A DNA stretch of 64,000 nucleotides from JAWPMT01 sp965215825 (GTDB lineage Bacteria > Bacteroidota > Bacteroidia > Cytophagales > Cyclobacteriaceae), in the NCBI GenBank assembly GCA_965215825.1, contig CBDCEM010000001.1:239984-303983 (forward strand). The letters are read 5' to 3'. Positions 7,830-16,719 of the stretch are shown piece after piece. The notes beneath the pieces are model-generated. The model was not told where the DNA came from, did no database searches, and saw only the letters and a list, made by a program, of their open reading frames with translations. How positions within the stretch are numbered: the stretch's first letter is position 1; every line of letters begins with the position of its first letter. The position numbers were made by a program, and so were the translations under genes.

Positions 7830-9959
7830 TTAAAGAAAGTTCAGAATAACCCCAAAATAGACTGTCCTACGATTGAACAACTGTTCATTCGTGATCGTGT
7901 AGTCCCTGTTGTAGGTTATTGTTCTTGTATTTTGGAAATCTACAACATTGCTCATACTGGCAAATGCTACCACAGCCAAGTCTTCTGAGACGGGGAAAAT
8001 TCGAGAAATATTGAGGTCAATGAGGCGGTATGGAGTATGCCTTTCTCGTTCAGAAAGGCTGGCATACTGTGGTTCAAACGCATTCACCTCATCATCAAAA
8101 ATGGAAGCAATCACGGGTTGATAGCGGGTGCCTGGTCGAAAAACCCATCTGGAGCCTAAAGTCCAGTGCTCGATGAATACCCACTCCATTCCACCTTTGA
8201 TAAAGTAGTCCATATCAAACTCTCCAGCGTAGGTAGCCTCTTCTGTTCGAACCGTAGCATCAAGAAATGTATAAGAAACATTGTAGGAAAATTTGGATCC
8301 AACCCTGGAGTCCATGCTTACTTCCACTCCGTGTGTCATGATCTCATGGTCATCTACCTGGCTTTCTTTAGTAAATAATGAAATGGTCAACAGGTTAGAA
8401 TTCTTTTTGCGCTGGATGTCAATTGAAGCTTGCGTGGTTTTAATCAAAGATGTGGCAGGATCAATCGATTGAGGAAGGACAAACTTATAGAACGTTCCAT
8501 AAGCCGCTTTGACACCCCATTGATTGTTGATTTCATAATTAACATTGCTTTGTCTGCTTAAAAACGACTTTTGGCCTCTTAACGGAATGTTCTTTCTCAA
8601 TGCACTCCCAATAACCAGGCGCTCAGTGATATCTCGTTTTAAATAAACATAGGCATCCAGTACATCTCTCCTGTTGTTCGCTTGTGAAAAAGCAACCGGA
8701 TGTTCAGGGCCGATGGCAAATGAATATATGGAAGTCAATCCTTCAAAATCTGAAGTTCGGCCATCATAGGCTATCCCCGCTTTGACACCTAATTTGGCAC
8801 CTTCATACTGATAGTTACCTCCCAGAAAAACGTCTCTATTCCTTATTGAAATATCAGTATTGCTAAAATCGAAATCAATTGATGAGTAACTAAAACCCGT
8901 ATTTAAAGCCAGGGTCGCTCGATCCATCTTATGTGTCAAATTTCCAATGGAGAGGTTACGCCGCTTTCTTTGGCGAAATAGGCCATTGAAAGTTGGTGAA
9001 GTAAAGTTAAAGTCATAGCCTTCCAGGAGTGAGTAGTTGAATAGTTTCAATTGCGTTTGATCCTGCAACTGGTGCACATAATGAATACCCAGGTCTACGG
9101 AGTTGAATTTCAAAATATCAGCCAGTGCTTTTTGATTGAGGTTACGAAAAAGCCCAGAAAGTTGGTAATTACTATAAACTGTAAGCCCCTGCTTTTCGCT
9201 TAACCTCTGACGAATACTACCCCCAACACTGGCAAGAGAAATCACAGCTTGTTGCTGATTTTCCTCTGGAATCTGATCTTCCGTCTGCATAGCAATCAAT
9301 CCCGAGGAAGTATTCCCAAATTCAAGCGGCGGATTGCCAGGGAACACCTGGACGCTTTTCAACAAATCTGTATTGAAAAAGCTAAGCGTTCCGAGGCCAT
9401 TCAACTGCGAAAATCTAACGAAATCGTAAACAGGAACCTGATTCAAAAAAACACCCGTTTCCGCCGGACTACTTCCTCTGAAACTAACGTTGGCGGTTTC
9501 ATCCAATGTAGTTGCACTGGCTAGTGAATTGACTGCCAACAGTGCATCCGCCTTGGAACTCGGATTCTTGTAGATCTCCATCTTACTTATCTTCTTGATG
9601 CTAAACTCCTCAGCAATCAGATTCTCTGCAGAGACAACCACCGCATCAATCATTTGTTGTGAGGGGCTAAGTTTCACGGTGGCATGCGCTCCAAGCCATG
9701 CAACTGAGACAACTAACTCCTGATAACCCAAGAATGAAATGAGTAGTGAATCTGTCGGATTAGGTTCATCAACCTCAATTTTAAATTCTCCATCGACATC
9801 AGTGACAGCTCCTTTATTCCAATCTGATAGCAAATACACATGGGCGCCTATCAAAGGTTCATCATCGTCACTACCAACCACTATTCCTTTGATCAACCCT
9901 TGACCGGATCCTACCAGGGTTAAAAAGACCAGGCTAAGTATCAGCAAGTATTTCATCAT
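7830..9959 (-). CDS. TonB-dependent receptor with carboxypeptidase-like N-terminal domain
   Basis: About 709 residues from the double ATG at 9954-9959. A signal peptide (KYLLILSLVFLTLVGSGQG) precedes a CarboxypepD_reg-like domain (LIKGIVVGSDDDEPLIGAHVYLL). A TonB plug (about 120-230, with FRGSSPAETGVFLNQVPVYD) and a beta-barrel ending in NRRTVYFGVILNFL follow. These outer-membrane proteins import ligands with energy from TonB. No SusD partner is adjacent, so a non-glycan substrate is possible. Its ATG overlaps the TGA of the upstream TPR gene, so the two are translationally coupled. Promoter control probably comes from the palindrome at 10695-10711. Confidence 0.9.
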   Translation of the reverse strand: MMKYLLILSLVFLTLVGSGQGLIKGIVVGSDDDEPLIGAHVYLLSDWNKGAVTDVDGEFKIEVDEPNPTDSLLISFLGYQELVVSVAWLGAHATVKLSPSQQMIDAVVVSAENLIAEEFSIKKISKMEIYKNPSSKADALLAVNSLASATTLDETANVSFRGSSPAETGVFLNQVPVYDFVRFSQLNGLGTLSFFNTDLLKSVQVFPGNPPLEFGNTSSGLIAMQTEDQIPEENQQQAVISLASVGGSIRQRLSEKQGLTVYSNYQLSGLFRNLNQKALADILKFNSVDLGIHYVHQLQDQTQLKLFNYSLLEGYDFNFTSPTFNGLFRQRKRRNLSIGNLTHKMDRATLALNTGFSYSSIDFDFSNTDISIRNRDVFLGGNYQYEGAKLGVKAGIAYDGRTSDFEGLTSIYSFAIGPEHPVAFSQANNRRDVLDAYVYLKRDITERLVIGSALRKNIPLRGQKSFLSRQSNVNYEINNQWGVKAAYGTFYKFVLPQSIDPATSLIKTTQASIDIQRKKNSNLLTISLFTKESQVDDHEIMTHGVEVSMDSRVGSKFSYNVSYTFLDATVRTEEATYAGEFDMDYFIKGGMEWVFIEHWTLGSRWVFRPGTRYQPVIASIFDDEVNAFEPQYASLSERERHTPYRLIDLNISRIFPVSEDLAVVAFASMSNVVDFQNTRTITYNRDYTITNEQLFNRRTVYFGVILNFL

Positions 9960-10684
9960 TGCTCGACCTGCGGAAGTAAAACATAACTCACCCAATTGAA
10001 ACCTTTCTCCATTTCGAGGCTTGCCAAATACGTTTCGCGCGCCTTCTCCTTTTTGTCCGTTTGCTGATATGCTTGGCCTAACCAGGCGTAAGTGTCTAAA
10101 AACATCCAGTCACTCTTGCTATCGGGAGTATTCTTATACAGCTGTATAGCTCTTTCATAAGCTTTCACCGCCATTTCTTTATCTCCACCCCATGTTTCCG
10201 GAGTGAACAACTTACTATTGCCAAATAGTTTTTGGACAATGGGTGAATTGGGATTTTTTTCCAAAGCACTCTCGATGGCGCTATTACTTTTTGGTCCCAA
10301 AAACATGCCTTTCCAGGGTGAGTAAGCTATTTTGAATCCATATATACCAGATTGAATGGCTTTGCAGTCTGCCACACGAAAATCCTCATCTATCAATTCA
10401 TCCAGGTGATCCATGGCATCATCCACATATTTATCAAAGAGGTCTTCGTCCTGATCTTTCATCGTAGCACTCATCACGCCATACATGGCCAAAGCCATGT
10501 CAAACCTCGCTTCACTCGTTTTGTCTTTGTTATATCGCTCCTGAGCCTGGACAACACTTCTCTCCCATAATTGCATAGACCCACTTAGGTACGCAGCGTA
10601 TGTGTTTGATTGAATTGGTTGTTGAAAAGAACTGGCCGTAATTAGTAAGATCAGGCCCATAAAGAGTTTACTAGCATTTTTCAT
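9956..10684 (-). CDS. Secreted TPR-like protein
   Basis: The 242-residue protein has a signal peptide (KNASKLFMGLILLITASSFQQ). Helical repeats of TPR type follow, clearest in the C-terminal half (GGDKEMAVKAYERAIQLYKN, then YAWLGQAYQQTDKKEKARETYLASLEME). It should lie in the periplasm or on the inner side of the outer membrane. It overlaps the TonB-dependent receptor gene by a few bases, so it is likely a partner of that receptor. Its start lies 11 bp from a 17-bp palindrome identical to the one before the regulator operon. Confidence 0.8.
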   Translation of the reverse strand: MKNASKLFMGLILLITASSFQQPIQSNTYAAYLSGSMQLWERSVVQAQERYNKDKTSEARFDMALAMYGVMSATMKDQDEDLFDKYVDDAMDHLDELIDEDFRVADCKAIQSGIYGFKIAYSPWKGMFLGPKSNSAIESALEKNPNSPIVQKLFGNSKLFTPETWGGDKEMAVKAYERAIQLYKNTPDSKSDWMFLDTYAWLGQAYQQTDKKEKARETYLASLEMEKGFNWVSYVLLPQVEQ

Positions 10685-10694
10685 GATATAAAGT

Positions 10695-10711
10695 AGTTTA
10701 TATTATAAACT
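10695..10711. promoter_or_regulatory. Operator copy 1: AGTTTATATTATAAACT
   Basis: This inverted repeat has two 8-bp arms (AGTTTATA / TATAAACT) around one base. It lies just upstream of the TPR/TonB-receptor operon and is identical at all 17 positions to 11629-11645. It is probably a binding site for the winged-helix regulator encoded between the two copies. Confidence 0.75.
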
Positions 10712-10726
10712 TAATAGGTAAAAAAA

Positions 10727-11014
10727 TTATTTGATGTATTGCTTTAACGCCTCGACGTATGCTTCAAAAGCTTCTACTCCCTTCCTGGTCACTCGACAGG
10801 TGGTTAAAGGTCGTTTCCCCTTAAAAGATTTCTCTATTTCAATGTATCCAGCCGTTGAAAGTTTATCTAGCTGTACACTCAAGTTTCCAGCTGTGGCTTC
10901 CGTTTTTTCCTTCAGGTAGGTGAATTCAGCTGATTCCACACTAATAAGAACAGACATCACAGCCAGTCGCAACTGTGAATGCAATAGGGGATCAAGTACT
11001 TTGAACTCACTCAC
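10727..11014 (-). CDS. Winged-helix transcriptional regulator (ArsR/MarR-like, HTH_27 type)
   Basis: A GTG start at 11014, one base after the stop of the upstream membrane gene, gives a protein of 95 residues. The core is a winged helix: LDPLLHSQLRLAVMSVLISVESAEF, then YLKEKTEATAGNLSVQLDKL as recognition region, and KSFKGKRPLTTCRVTRKG as the wing. Such stand-alone regulators with a membrane partner are common in Bacteroidota. The identical palindromes in front of its own operon and in front of the following TPR/receptor operon suggest it controls both. The signal sensed is unknown. An in-frame upstream start at 11050 would overlap the previous gene and is less likely. Confidence 0.85.
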   Translation of the reverse strand: MSEFKVLDPLLHSQLRLAVMSVLISVESAEFTYLKEKTEATAGNLSVQLDKLSTAGYIEIEKSFKGKRPLTTCRVTRKGVEAFEAYVEALKQYIK

Positions 11015-11015
11015 T

Positions 11016-11585
11016 TTATTCGCCTTTTTTGAGCATAATTCCCGGAACAATATAGCCTAAGCACATCCCAATCCCAGCGATGAGGTACTGATATTCAAGA
11101 GGAACCGAGAAAGCAACAATCGCCATCAATGCCAATGCTACACCTCCTAAAATTAAGGGGCGAAACCTGAGCACCTCTCCGGTTACGTACGTACCTACCG
11201 CGGAGAATAAGAGGATGACTGGCGTAGTTTGGTAACTTAAATCAGACATGAAGGCGAGTATAATCAGGATACAAATAAAAATGGACCACCATAATTTGCC
11301 GTAGATACGGTCAAATGAACTAGGAACAGCCATTCGTTTTCTTTTTTTAATGGAATAAGCAACGGTTATTATAACAGCTGGGATCACCATCAACCATACA
11401 ATGTAAGGATGTTGGTAGTCGGTGAATTTCATCAAGCCAAAATGGCCAAAATCCGCAAGAGCGATGATACTTCCCCAAAGCAGAAAATAGAAACTACCTC
11501 CATGTGCAAAATTCGATTTCGCTTTACCAATCATCCCAGTGATGATACGGAGGCTTTCTTCTGGTGAAATGGTTTGTTTATCCAT
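11016..11585 (-). CDS. Polytopic membrane protein paired with winged-helix regulator
   Basis: The 189-residue protein begins MDKQTISPEESLRIITGMIG, a soluble helix of about 35 residues. About five membrane segments follow (SFYFLLWGSIIALADFG, IVWLMVIPAVIITVAY, LWWSIFICILIILAFM, TPVILLFSAVGTYVTG, and a final pair). The SPEESLRIITGMI start is a feature of a family often placed directly upstream of a winged-helix regulator in Bacteroidota. It may be the membrane sensor or the regulated output. It is the first gene of its operon and has a clear promoter and operator upstream. Confidence 0.75.
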   Translation of the reverse strand: MDKQTISPEESLRIITGMIGKAKSNFAHGGSFYFLLWGSIIALADFGHFGLMKFTDYQHPYIVWLMVIPAVIITVAYSIKKRKRMAVPSSFDRIYGKLWWSIFICILIILAFMSDLSYQTTPVILLFSAVGTYVTGEVLRFRPLILGGVALALMAIVAFSVPLEYQYLIAGIGMCLGYIVPGIMLKKGE

Positions 11586-11616
11586 AATAACAAGGTGTTT
11601 AATCACCTATACGGGA

Positions 11617-11624
11617 CAAATATA
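11617..11624 (-). promoter_or_regulatory. Bacteroidota -7 promoter box TATATTTG
   Basis: On the minus strand the sequence reads TATATTTG, an exact match to the TAnnTTTG consensus. It lies 32 bp before the ATG at 11585 and 4 bp downstream of the 17-bp operator. Repression by blocking the -33/-7 spacer would fit this geometry. Confidence 0.6.
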
Positions 11625-11628
11625 AATA

Positions 11629-11645
11629 AGTTTATATTATAAACT
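11629..11645. promoter_or_regulatory. Operator copy 2: AGTTTATATTATAAACT
   Basis: This copy is identical to the inverted repeat at 10695-10711. It lies just upstream of the -7 box of the membrane-protein/regulator operon, so it would allow autoregulation. Confidence 0.78.
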
Positions 11646-11647
11646 AT

Positions 11648-11681
11648 TTTATCAAAAAGAAAACTGCTCATCGGCAGCTTT
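11648..11681 (-). terminator. Terminator of clpC
   Basis: On the minus strand an 8-bp stem (AAAGCTGC with GCAGTTTT, one G-T pair) and a 6-nt loop are followed by TTTTCTTTTT, starting 8 bp past the clpC stop. Confidence 0.75.
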
Positions 11682-11688
11682 CTTTTCA

Positions 11689-14247
11689 CTATTTATCTTC
11701 TTCGCCTTTGTTTTCTTTCGCAGGCCTTCCTTTTCTCTTTTTCACTTTTAGTGTCAGTACCTCAGATTTACCATCCCAGTCCGCCACAATCGTATCTCCA
11801 ACCTGAGCCTCTCCTTTAAGGATTTCCTCAGCAACAGGGTCTTCCAAATATTTTTGAATCGCACGATTCAACGGTCTCGCGCCAAATTGCGGATCATACC
11901 CTTTGTCAGAAAGGAAATCTTTCGCTTTTGTAGACAAATCGATTTCGTAGCCCAGGTCAACAATTCGTTGGAACAGTTTATCCAGAGAAATATCAATGAT
12001 CTTATGAAGGTGTTCACGTTCAAGGTTATTGAACACGATCACGTCATCCAATCTGTTTAGGAATTCAGGACTGAATGCCTTTTTCAGGGCATTCTGAATG
12101 GTTGACTTCATCAACTCATCCATATTGTCCCTTTTTGCCTGAGTTGCAAATCCAATACCAGCTCCAAAGTCCTTAAGGTCTCTTACTCCAATGTTGGAGG
12201 TCATGATGATGATCGTATTGCGAAAGTCCACTCGCCGACCCAAACCATCTGTAAGTATACCATCGTCCAATACTTGTAATAATATATTGAATACATCCGG
12301 ATGTGCTTTTTCTATTTCATCAAGTAGCACAACAGAATATGGCTTTCTTCTAACCTTCTCAGTAAGTTGTCCACCCTCCTCGTATCCTACATAACCAGGA
12401 GGCGCTCCTACCAGTCTACTGACTGAGAATTTTTCCATGTATTCACTCATGTCTATACGAATGAGCGATTCATCCTTATCAAACAGGTAACTAGCAAGCA
12501 CCTTGGCCATCTCAGTCTTTCCTACTCCAGTAGGTCCCAGGAATACAAAGGTCCCGATTGGTTTTTTAGGATCTTTCAGACCCACCCGAGTTCTCTGAAT
12601 TGCCTTCGTGAGCTTTTCAACTGCTTCTGCCTGTCCAACCACCTTGTCACTCAGCTCGTCCTTCATGCTGAGAAGTTTGTCGCTCTCGTTTTGAGCAATT
12701 CGCTTTGTTGGGATACCCGTCATCATAGCGATTACCTCAGCCACGTTTTCTTCGTTTACCAGGTATCGCTTGGTTTTGGTTTCATCTTCCCATTTTGCCT
12801 TCTCCTCTTCAAGGTTGGCAAGGAGTTTCTTTTCTTTATCTCTAAGTTGAGCGGCCTCTTCATATTTCTGGCTCTTAACAACTCTGTTCTTCTCTTTTTT
12901 AACTTCCTCGATCTGTTCTTCCAGAGAGATCACTTTCTCAGGAACATTGATGTTGTTGATGTGAACCCTCGCACCGGCTTCATCCAAAACATCAATTGCT
13001 TTATCCGGAAGGAATCGATCGCTGATATAACGATCAGACAATTGCACACATGCTTCTATCGCCTCCTTTGTGTAGTTCACATGGTGGTGATCTTCATACT
13101 TATCTTTGATGTTGTCAAGGATTTGAATGGTCTCTTCAGGAGTCGTTGCATCAACCATTACCATTTGGAAACGACGGGCCAAAGCACCATCCTTCTCAAT
13201 ATATTGGCGATACTCGTCCAGTGTTGTAGCTCCGATGCACTGAATTTCTCCTCTTGCAAGAGCAGGCTTAAACATATTGGAAGCATCCAATGATCCGGAA
13301 GCTCCACCAGCTCCAACTATCGTATGCAATTCATCAATGAACAAGATGACATCTGTATTCTTTTCGATCTCATTCATCACCGCCTTCATGCGCTCTTCAA
13401 ACTGACCTCTGTATTTGGTACCCGCAACAAGCGATGCCAAATCGAGAGTCACTACTCGTTTACCAAAAAGTACCCGAGAAACTTTCTTCTGCACAATCCG
13501 CAAGGCCAACCCCTCCGCGATAGCTGTCTTACCCACACCGGGCTCACCAATGAGAATTGGATTATTCTTTTTCCGTCGGCTTAGAATCTGAGCAACACGC
13601 TCAATTTCTTTCTCTCTACCGACTATTGGATCCAGCTTATCATCCTCTGCAAGCTTCGTAAGGTCACGCCCAAAATTGTCAAGTACCGGAGTACGACTCT
13701 TCTCATTTCCTTTTGAAGACTCACCTCTCCCAGAACCTGAAGAACCTCCTCCGAACATTCGACCTGAATCTTCATCCTGATCATCTGTATCCGAAGTAGC
13801 CATTGGGTTCTCGGTTTGATATTCCAATAATTCTTTTACCACATCATATGCTACCTCGTACTTGTCGAGAATCTGAGTGGCCAAGTTGTCTTCATCCCGT
13901 AGGATGGATAATAGTAGGTGTTCTGTTCCAATCAGTTGGCTTTTGAAGATCTTCGCCTCCAGGTAAGTGATTTTAAGCACTTTCTCTGACTGTCTTGTCA
14001 GCGGAATGTTTGCGAGGTTCTTCACATTGCTGGTAGCCGTTCCTTTTGTTGCCTGCTCGATAGATGATCTAAGCTCCTCTAAAGAAACACCGAGTTTCTT
14101 CAACAAGCCCACGGCAACGCCTTCGCCTTCGCGGATCATCCCCAGCAATAAGTGTTCTGTGCCAATATAGTCATGTCCCAGGCGTAGGGCTTCTTCCCTA
14201 CTCAAAGAAATGACTTCTTTGACCCTGTTCGAAAATTTAGCTTCCAT
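11689..14247 (-). CDS. clpC: ATP-dependent Clp protease ATP-binding subunit ClpC
   Basis: The 852-residue protein has the full ClpC layout. The Clp N-terminal double repeat covers residues 1-145. The first AAA+ domain has Walker A GEPGVGKTAIAEG at about 234 and Walker B VILFIDELHTIVGAGG. A UVR-like coiled middle domain lies at about 440-475 (EEQIEEVKKEKNRVVKSQ). The second AAA+ domain has GPTGVGKTEMAKVLA and VVLLDEIEKAHPDVFN. It ends in a Lys-rich tail. ClpC unfolds proteins for ClpP. A Gly/Ser-rich linker (about 160-185) between the N domain and AAA1 is lengthened compared with Firmicutes ClpC. A perfect 16-bp palindrome sits 14 bp upstream of the start, possibly a stress operator. Confidence 0.97.
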   Translation of the reverse strand: MEAKFSNRVKEVISLSREEALRLGHDYIGTEHLLLGMIREGEGVAVGLLKKLGVSLEELRSSIEQATKGTATSNVKNLANIPLTRQSEKVLKITYLEAKIFKSQLIGTEHLLLSILRDEDNLATQILDKYEVAYDVVKELLEYQTENPMATSDTDDQDEDSGRMFGGGSSGSGRGESSKGNEKSRTPVLDNFGRDLTKLAEDDKLDPIVGREKEIERVAQILSRRKKNNPILIGEPGVGKTAIAEGLALRIVQKKVSRVLFGKRVVTLDLASLVAGTKYRGQFEERMKAVMNEIEKNTDVILFIDELHTIVGAGGASGSLDASNMFKPALARGEIQCIGATTLDEYRQYIEKDGALARRFQMVMVDATTPEETIQILDNIKDKYEDHHHVNYTKEAIEACVQLSDRYISDRFLPDKAIDVLDEAGARVHINNINVPEKVISLEEQIEEVKKEKNRVVKSQKYEEAAQLRDKEKKLLANLEEEKAKWEDETKTKRYLVNEENVAEVIAMMTGIPTKRIAQNESDKLLSMKDELSDKVVGQAEAVEKLTKAIQRTRVGLKDPKKPIGTFVFLGPTGVGKTEMAKVLASYLFDKDESLIRIDMSEYMEKFSVSRLVGAPPGYVGYEEGGQLTEKVRRKPYSVVLLDEIEKAHPDVFNILLQVLDDGILTDGLGRRVDFRNTIIIMTSNIGVRDLKDFGAGIGFATQAKRDNMDELMKSTIQNALKKAFSPEFLNRLDDVIVFNNLEREHLHKIIDISLDKLFQRIVDLGYEIDLSTKAKDFLSDKGYDPQFGARPLNRAIQKYLEDPVAEEILKGEAQVGDTIVADWDGKSEVLTLKVKKRKGRPAKENKGEEDK

Positions 14248-14260
14248 AAATATGATTTAT

Positions 14261-14276
14261 AGGATCGTACGATCCT
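14261..14276. promoter_or_regulatory. Perfect 16-bp palindrome upstream of clpC
   Basis: AGGATCGTACGATCCT is fully self-complementary and lies between the clpC start (14247) and the gap to wbqC. It could be an operator or a small hairpin in the clpC leader. No second copy was noticed in the window. Confidence 0.45.
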
Positions 14277-14355
14277 TTCTTAAAATTATACCTTATTTGA
14301 ATCAATTCCCATCTCCACTCGATTAAAACGCAACGAGTTCAAGATTTGTTCGCCC

Positions 14356-14985
14356 TCAAACTTTTGATTTTCTAAGAACTGAAACGGACTCATCGCCCAT
14401 AGAGAAAAGAAGGTCTAATACAGACAGGCATGGGACAAATTCTTTGCCAAAGTTCTGAAAATATTTTTCAGGTTTATAAATACTTCGCTGAGTGTAAGGT
14501 TTCTTGGGGTGAATTAGTCCTCTGAAGTTCCGAATGGGAGATTCTGGTATTTTTTCGTACTGTTTTGTCAGGTGAATGGGCCTGTCAATTTGTAAGCACT
14601 TCAGACATAATGTCACAGTTGCATGGCATAATTCCACTAAAAATGGAGGCCGAGATTCAAGCAAAGACAAGAGCTCAGGGCCGTAATACTCAAAATAAGG
14701 CGCCTTGCCATATGCTGAATAAATTGCACCCCAATGATCTTTCACCCATCCCTGAGCGTAATCTACCCGAACATCCTTTAGTGGCATGTGATTGCGAAAT
14801 TTTACAGGAACAACGAGACTTTGGGGGCCATTAGCTGTCAATATGGTGGTTCGATTACGAAAAGTTTGCTTCAAAAAGTGCTCTTCAACCTCCCAAATTA
14901 TTGATTCTGCATTATCAATTAAAAGGTAGTACTCCAGTGAACCGAAATAGTGTGGCTCTATCAACAATCCATTGGGGTTCCCCAT
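14356..14985 (-). CDS. WbqC-family protein
   Basis: The 209-residue protein starts GNPNGLLIEPHYFGSLEYY, the WbqC-like N-terminus with the conserved Pro-His/Tyr. It contains RNRTTILTANGPQSLVVPV, DHWGAIYSAYGKAPYFEYY and FRGLIHPKKP, all typical of the family. WbqC-like proteins occur with polysaccharide or sugar-nucleotide genes and are thought to be transferases, but their reaction is not settled. In Bacteroidota a copy is often found near lep or core genes. Its ATG abuts the stop of tsaC, so the two are co-transcribed. Confidence 0.85.
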   Translation of the reverse strand: MGNPNGLLIEPHYFGSLEYYLLIDNAESIIWEVEEHFLKQTFRNRTTILTANGPQSLVVPVKFRNHMPLKDVRVDYAQGWVKDHWGAIYSAYGKAPYFEYYGPELLSLLESRPPFLVELCHATVTLCLKCLQIDRPIHLTKQYEKIPESPIRNFRGLIHPKKPYTQRSIYKPEKYFQNFGKEFVPCLSVLDLLFSMGDESVSVLRKSKV

Positions 14986-15612
14986 TTAAAACAACTCTTC
15001 AAAATCCCCCAAACCCTCACGGACCAATTCGGGCTCACCACTTGTACAGTCTACTACAGTACTCGCTTCTATGTGCCCAAATCCTCCATCGATCACGATA
15101 TCTACCAATTGGTCAAACTTCTCATGGATCAGTTCCGGATCTGTAGAATACTCCAGGATCTCATCTTCATCATGAATACTCGTCGTAATGATTGGGTTTC
15201 CAAGTTCTCGTACAATTTCTCTGGGGATATTGTTATCTGGCACACGAATCCCCACCGTTTTCTTATTGGCATTAAGAATTTTCGGAACCTTCGTCGATGC
15301 CTCCAGCAAGAAAGTGTAAGGTCCGGGAAGCCCCTTCTTCATAATTTTAAAAATGGGCGTAGTTACTCGGCGAGTGTACTCAGAAAGGTGGCTTAGGTCG
15401 TAGCAAATGAAAGACAAATTCAAGTGTTTGCCTTTAATCCCTTTGATCTGCTTGACACGCTCCAGAGCTTTGGCATTAAAAATATCGCAACCCAATCCAT
15501 AAACCGTATCTGTCGGATATATGATCACTCCACCTTTTGACAAAGTGTTCACAACCTGTTCAACCTTTCTGGGATCAGGATTTTCCGGATATATTTTTAG
15601 CAATTCAGCCAT
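14986..15612 (-). CDS. L-threonylcarbamoyladenylate synthase (Sua5/YciO/YrdC family)
   Basis: The protein has 208 residues from the ATG at 15612 (a GTG two codons upstream is possible). The N-terminal KGGVIIYPTDTVYGLGCDIF is the family signature. The KxR-type nucleotide-binding residues follow (IKGIKGKHLNLSFICYDLS), then GPYTFLLEAS, VGIRVPDNNI and the closing STVVDCTSGEPELVREGLG. It makes threonylcarbamoyl-AMP for the t6A37 modification of ANN-decoding tRNAs. The KGKHLNLSF version is closer to the YciO-like branch than to classical TsaC, so a related but different role is possible. Confidence 0.87.
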   Translation of the reverse strand: MAELLKIYPENPDPRKVEQVVNTLSKGGVIIYPTDTVYGLGCDIFNAKALERVKQIKGIKGKHLNLSFICYDLSHLSEYTRRVTTPIFKIMKKGLPGPYTFLLEASTKVPKILNANKKTVGIRVPDNNIPREIVRELGNPIITTSIHDEDEILEYSTDPELIHEKFDQLVDIVIDGGFGHIEASTVVDCTSGEPELVREGLGDFEELF

Positions 15613-15684
15613 TGACACAAAGGAAAAGCAACCTAATAACTTGTGAGCATGGTTGCCTTTGCGAAATTACTATTTTTGCCGCCT

Positions 15685-16719
15685 ATGAATCGAAAGAAGT
15701 TTGTTGCAGTTTTCATGATCGTGTTTACCATCATGGCCTCATCTTTTGCATTCTATTTTTATCAGATGCTCTTTACCCCGAACGTTCTGGTAGAAAGAGA
15801 AGATCAGCTTTTTGCAATTGCCCCAGGAGCAACGTTCGAAGAAGTGCAGGATGATCTGTATGATCTCGGCATTGTAAATGATCTGGTTTCCTTCAGTTTT
15901 CTGGCTAAAATCAGAGATTACAATGATTATGTAAAACCAGGTCTCTTCCAACTCAAGAAGGATATGTCTAACCTGCAGGCCATTAACCTGCTCCGTTCGG
16001 GTGCCCAGCAACCTGTGCAACTGACCTTCACACTGGCGCGGAAGATTGACGAGTTACCGGAAAAAATTGCTCCGTTTGTACACTTCTCAGAAGAGGATCT
16101 ATCAAAAGTTCTCTTATCAGAATCTGTTGCGAAAGGTTATGGATTTGAATCAGAAACTTTTATTTCCATGTTCATCCCCAACACTTACGAGGTGTACTGG
16201 ACCATCACGCCCGAGCAGTTTCTGGATCGTATGAAAAAGGAATACGATCGTTTTTGGGATGATGATCGTCTAGCCAAAGCTGAGGCAGTGGGTCTGACAC
16301 CCAAAGAAGTAGCGGTACTTGCTTCTATCGTGGAATCGGAGACTAACAAGATGGATGAGGCGCCTAGGGTGGCGGGATTGTATCTCAATCGACTTAAACA
16401 AGGTATGCTACTGCAAGCAGATCCAACTTTGAAATTTGCGATTGGGGATTTTGCCATTAGGAGAATACTCAACAAAGACAAAGAAATTGAATCTCCCTAC
16501 AATACCTATAAATACGCAGGATTACCCCCGGGCCCTATCAGCCTACCTTCAATTGGAGCGTTGAATGCTGTATTAAATGCGGAAAATCACGATTACCTCT
16601 ATTTGTGCGCCAAAGCTGATTTCAGTGGCTATCATGCCTTTGCTACCGACCTTACCGAACATAACCGCAATGCATCAGCATTGCACAGAGCACTGAACAA
16701 AGAAAGGATTTATCGCTAA
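15685..16719 (+). CDS. mltG: Endolytic murein transglycosylase MltG
   Basis: The protein has 344 residues from the ATG at 15685. One N-terminal membrane anchor (about 5-27) is followed by a LysM-like region (FAIAPGATFEEVQDDLYDLGIVND). The YceG catalytic domain carries VAVLASIVESETNKMDEAPRVAG with the catalytic Glu in IVESE, then LQADPTLKFA and YNTYKYAGLPPGPISLPS. MltG cuts growing glycan strands at the inner membrane and sets their length. TATTTTTG at 15671-15678 could be a -7 box that gives a nearly leaderless message. Its stop overlaps the next start (TAATG). Confidence 0.95.
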   Translation: MNRKKFVAVFMIVFTIMASSFAFYFYQMLFTPNVLVEREDQLFAIAPGATFEEVQDDLYDLGIVNDLVSFSFLAKIRDYNDYVKPGLFQLKKDMSNLQAINLLRSGAQQPVQLTFTLARKIDELPEKIAPFVHFSEEDLSKVLLSESVAKGYGFESETFISMFIPNTYEVYWTITPEQFLDRMKKEYDRFWDDDRLAKAEAVGLTPKEVAVLASIVESETNKMDEAPRVAGLYLNRLKQGMLLQADPTLKFAIGDFAIRRILNKDKEIESPYNTYKYAGLPPGPISLPSIGALNAVLNAENHDYLYLCAKADFSGYHAFATDLTEHNRNASALHRALNKERIYR

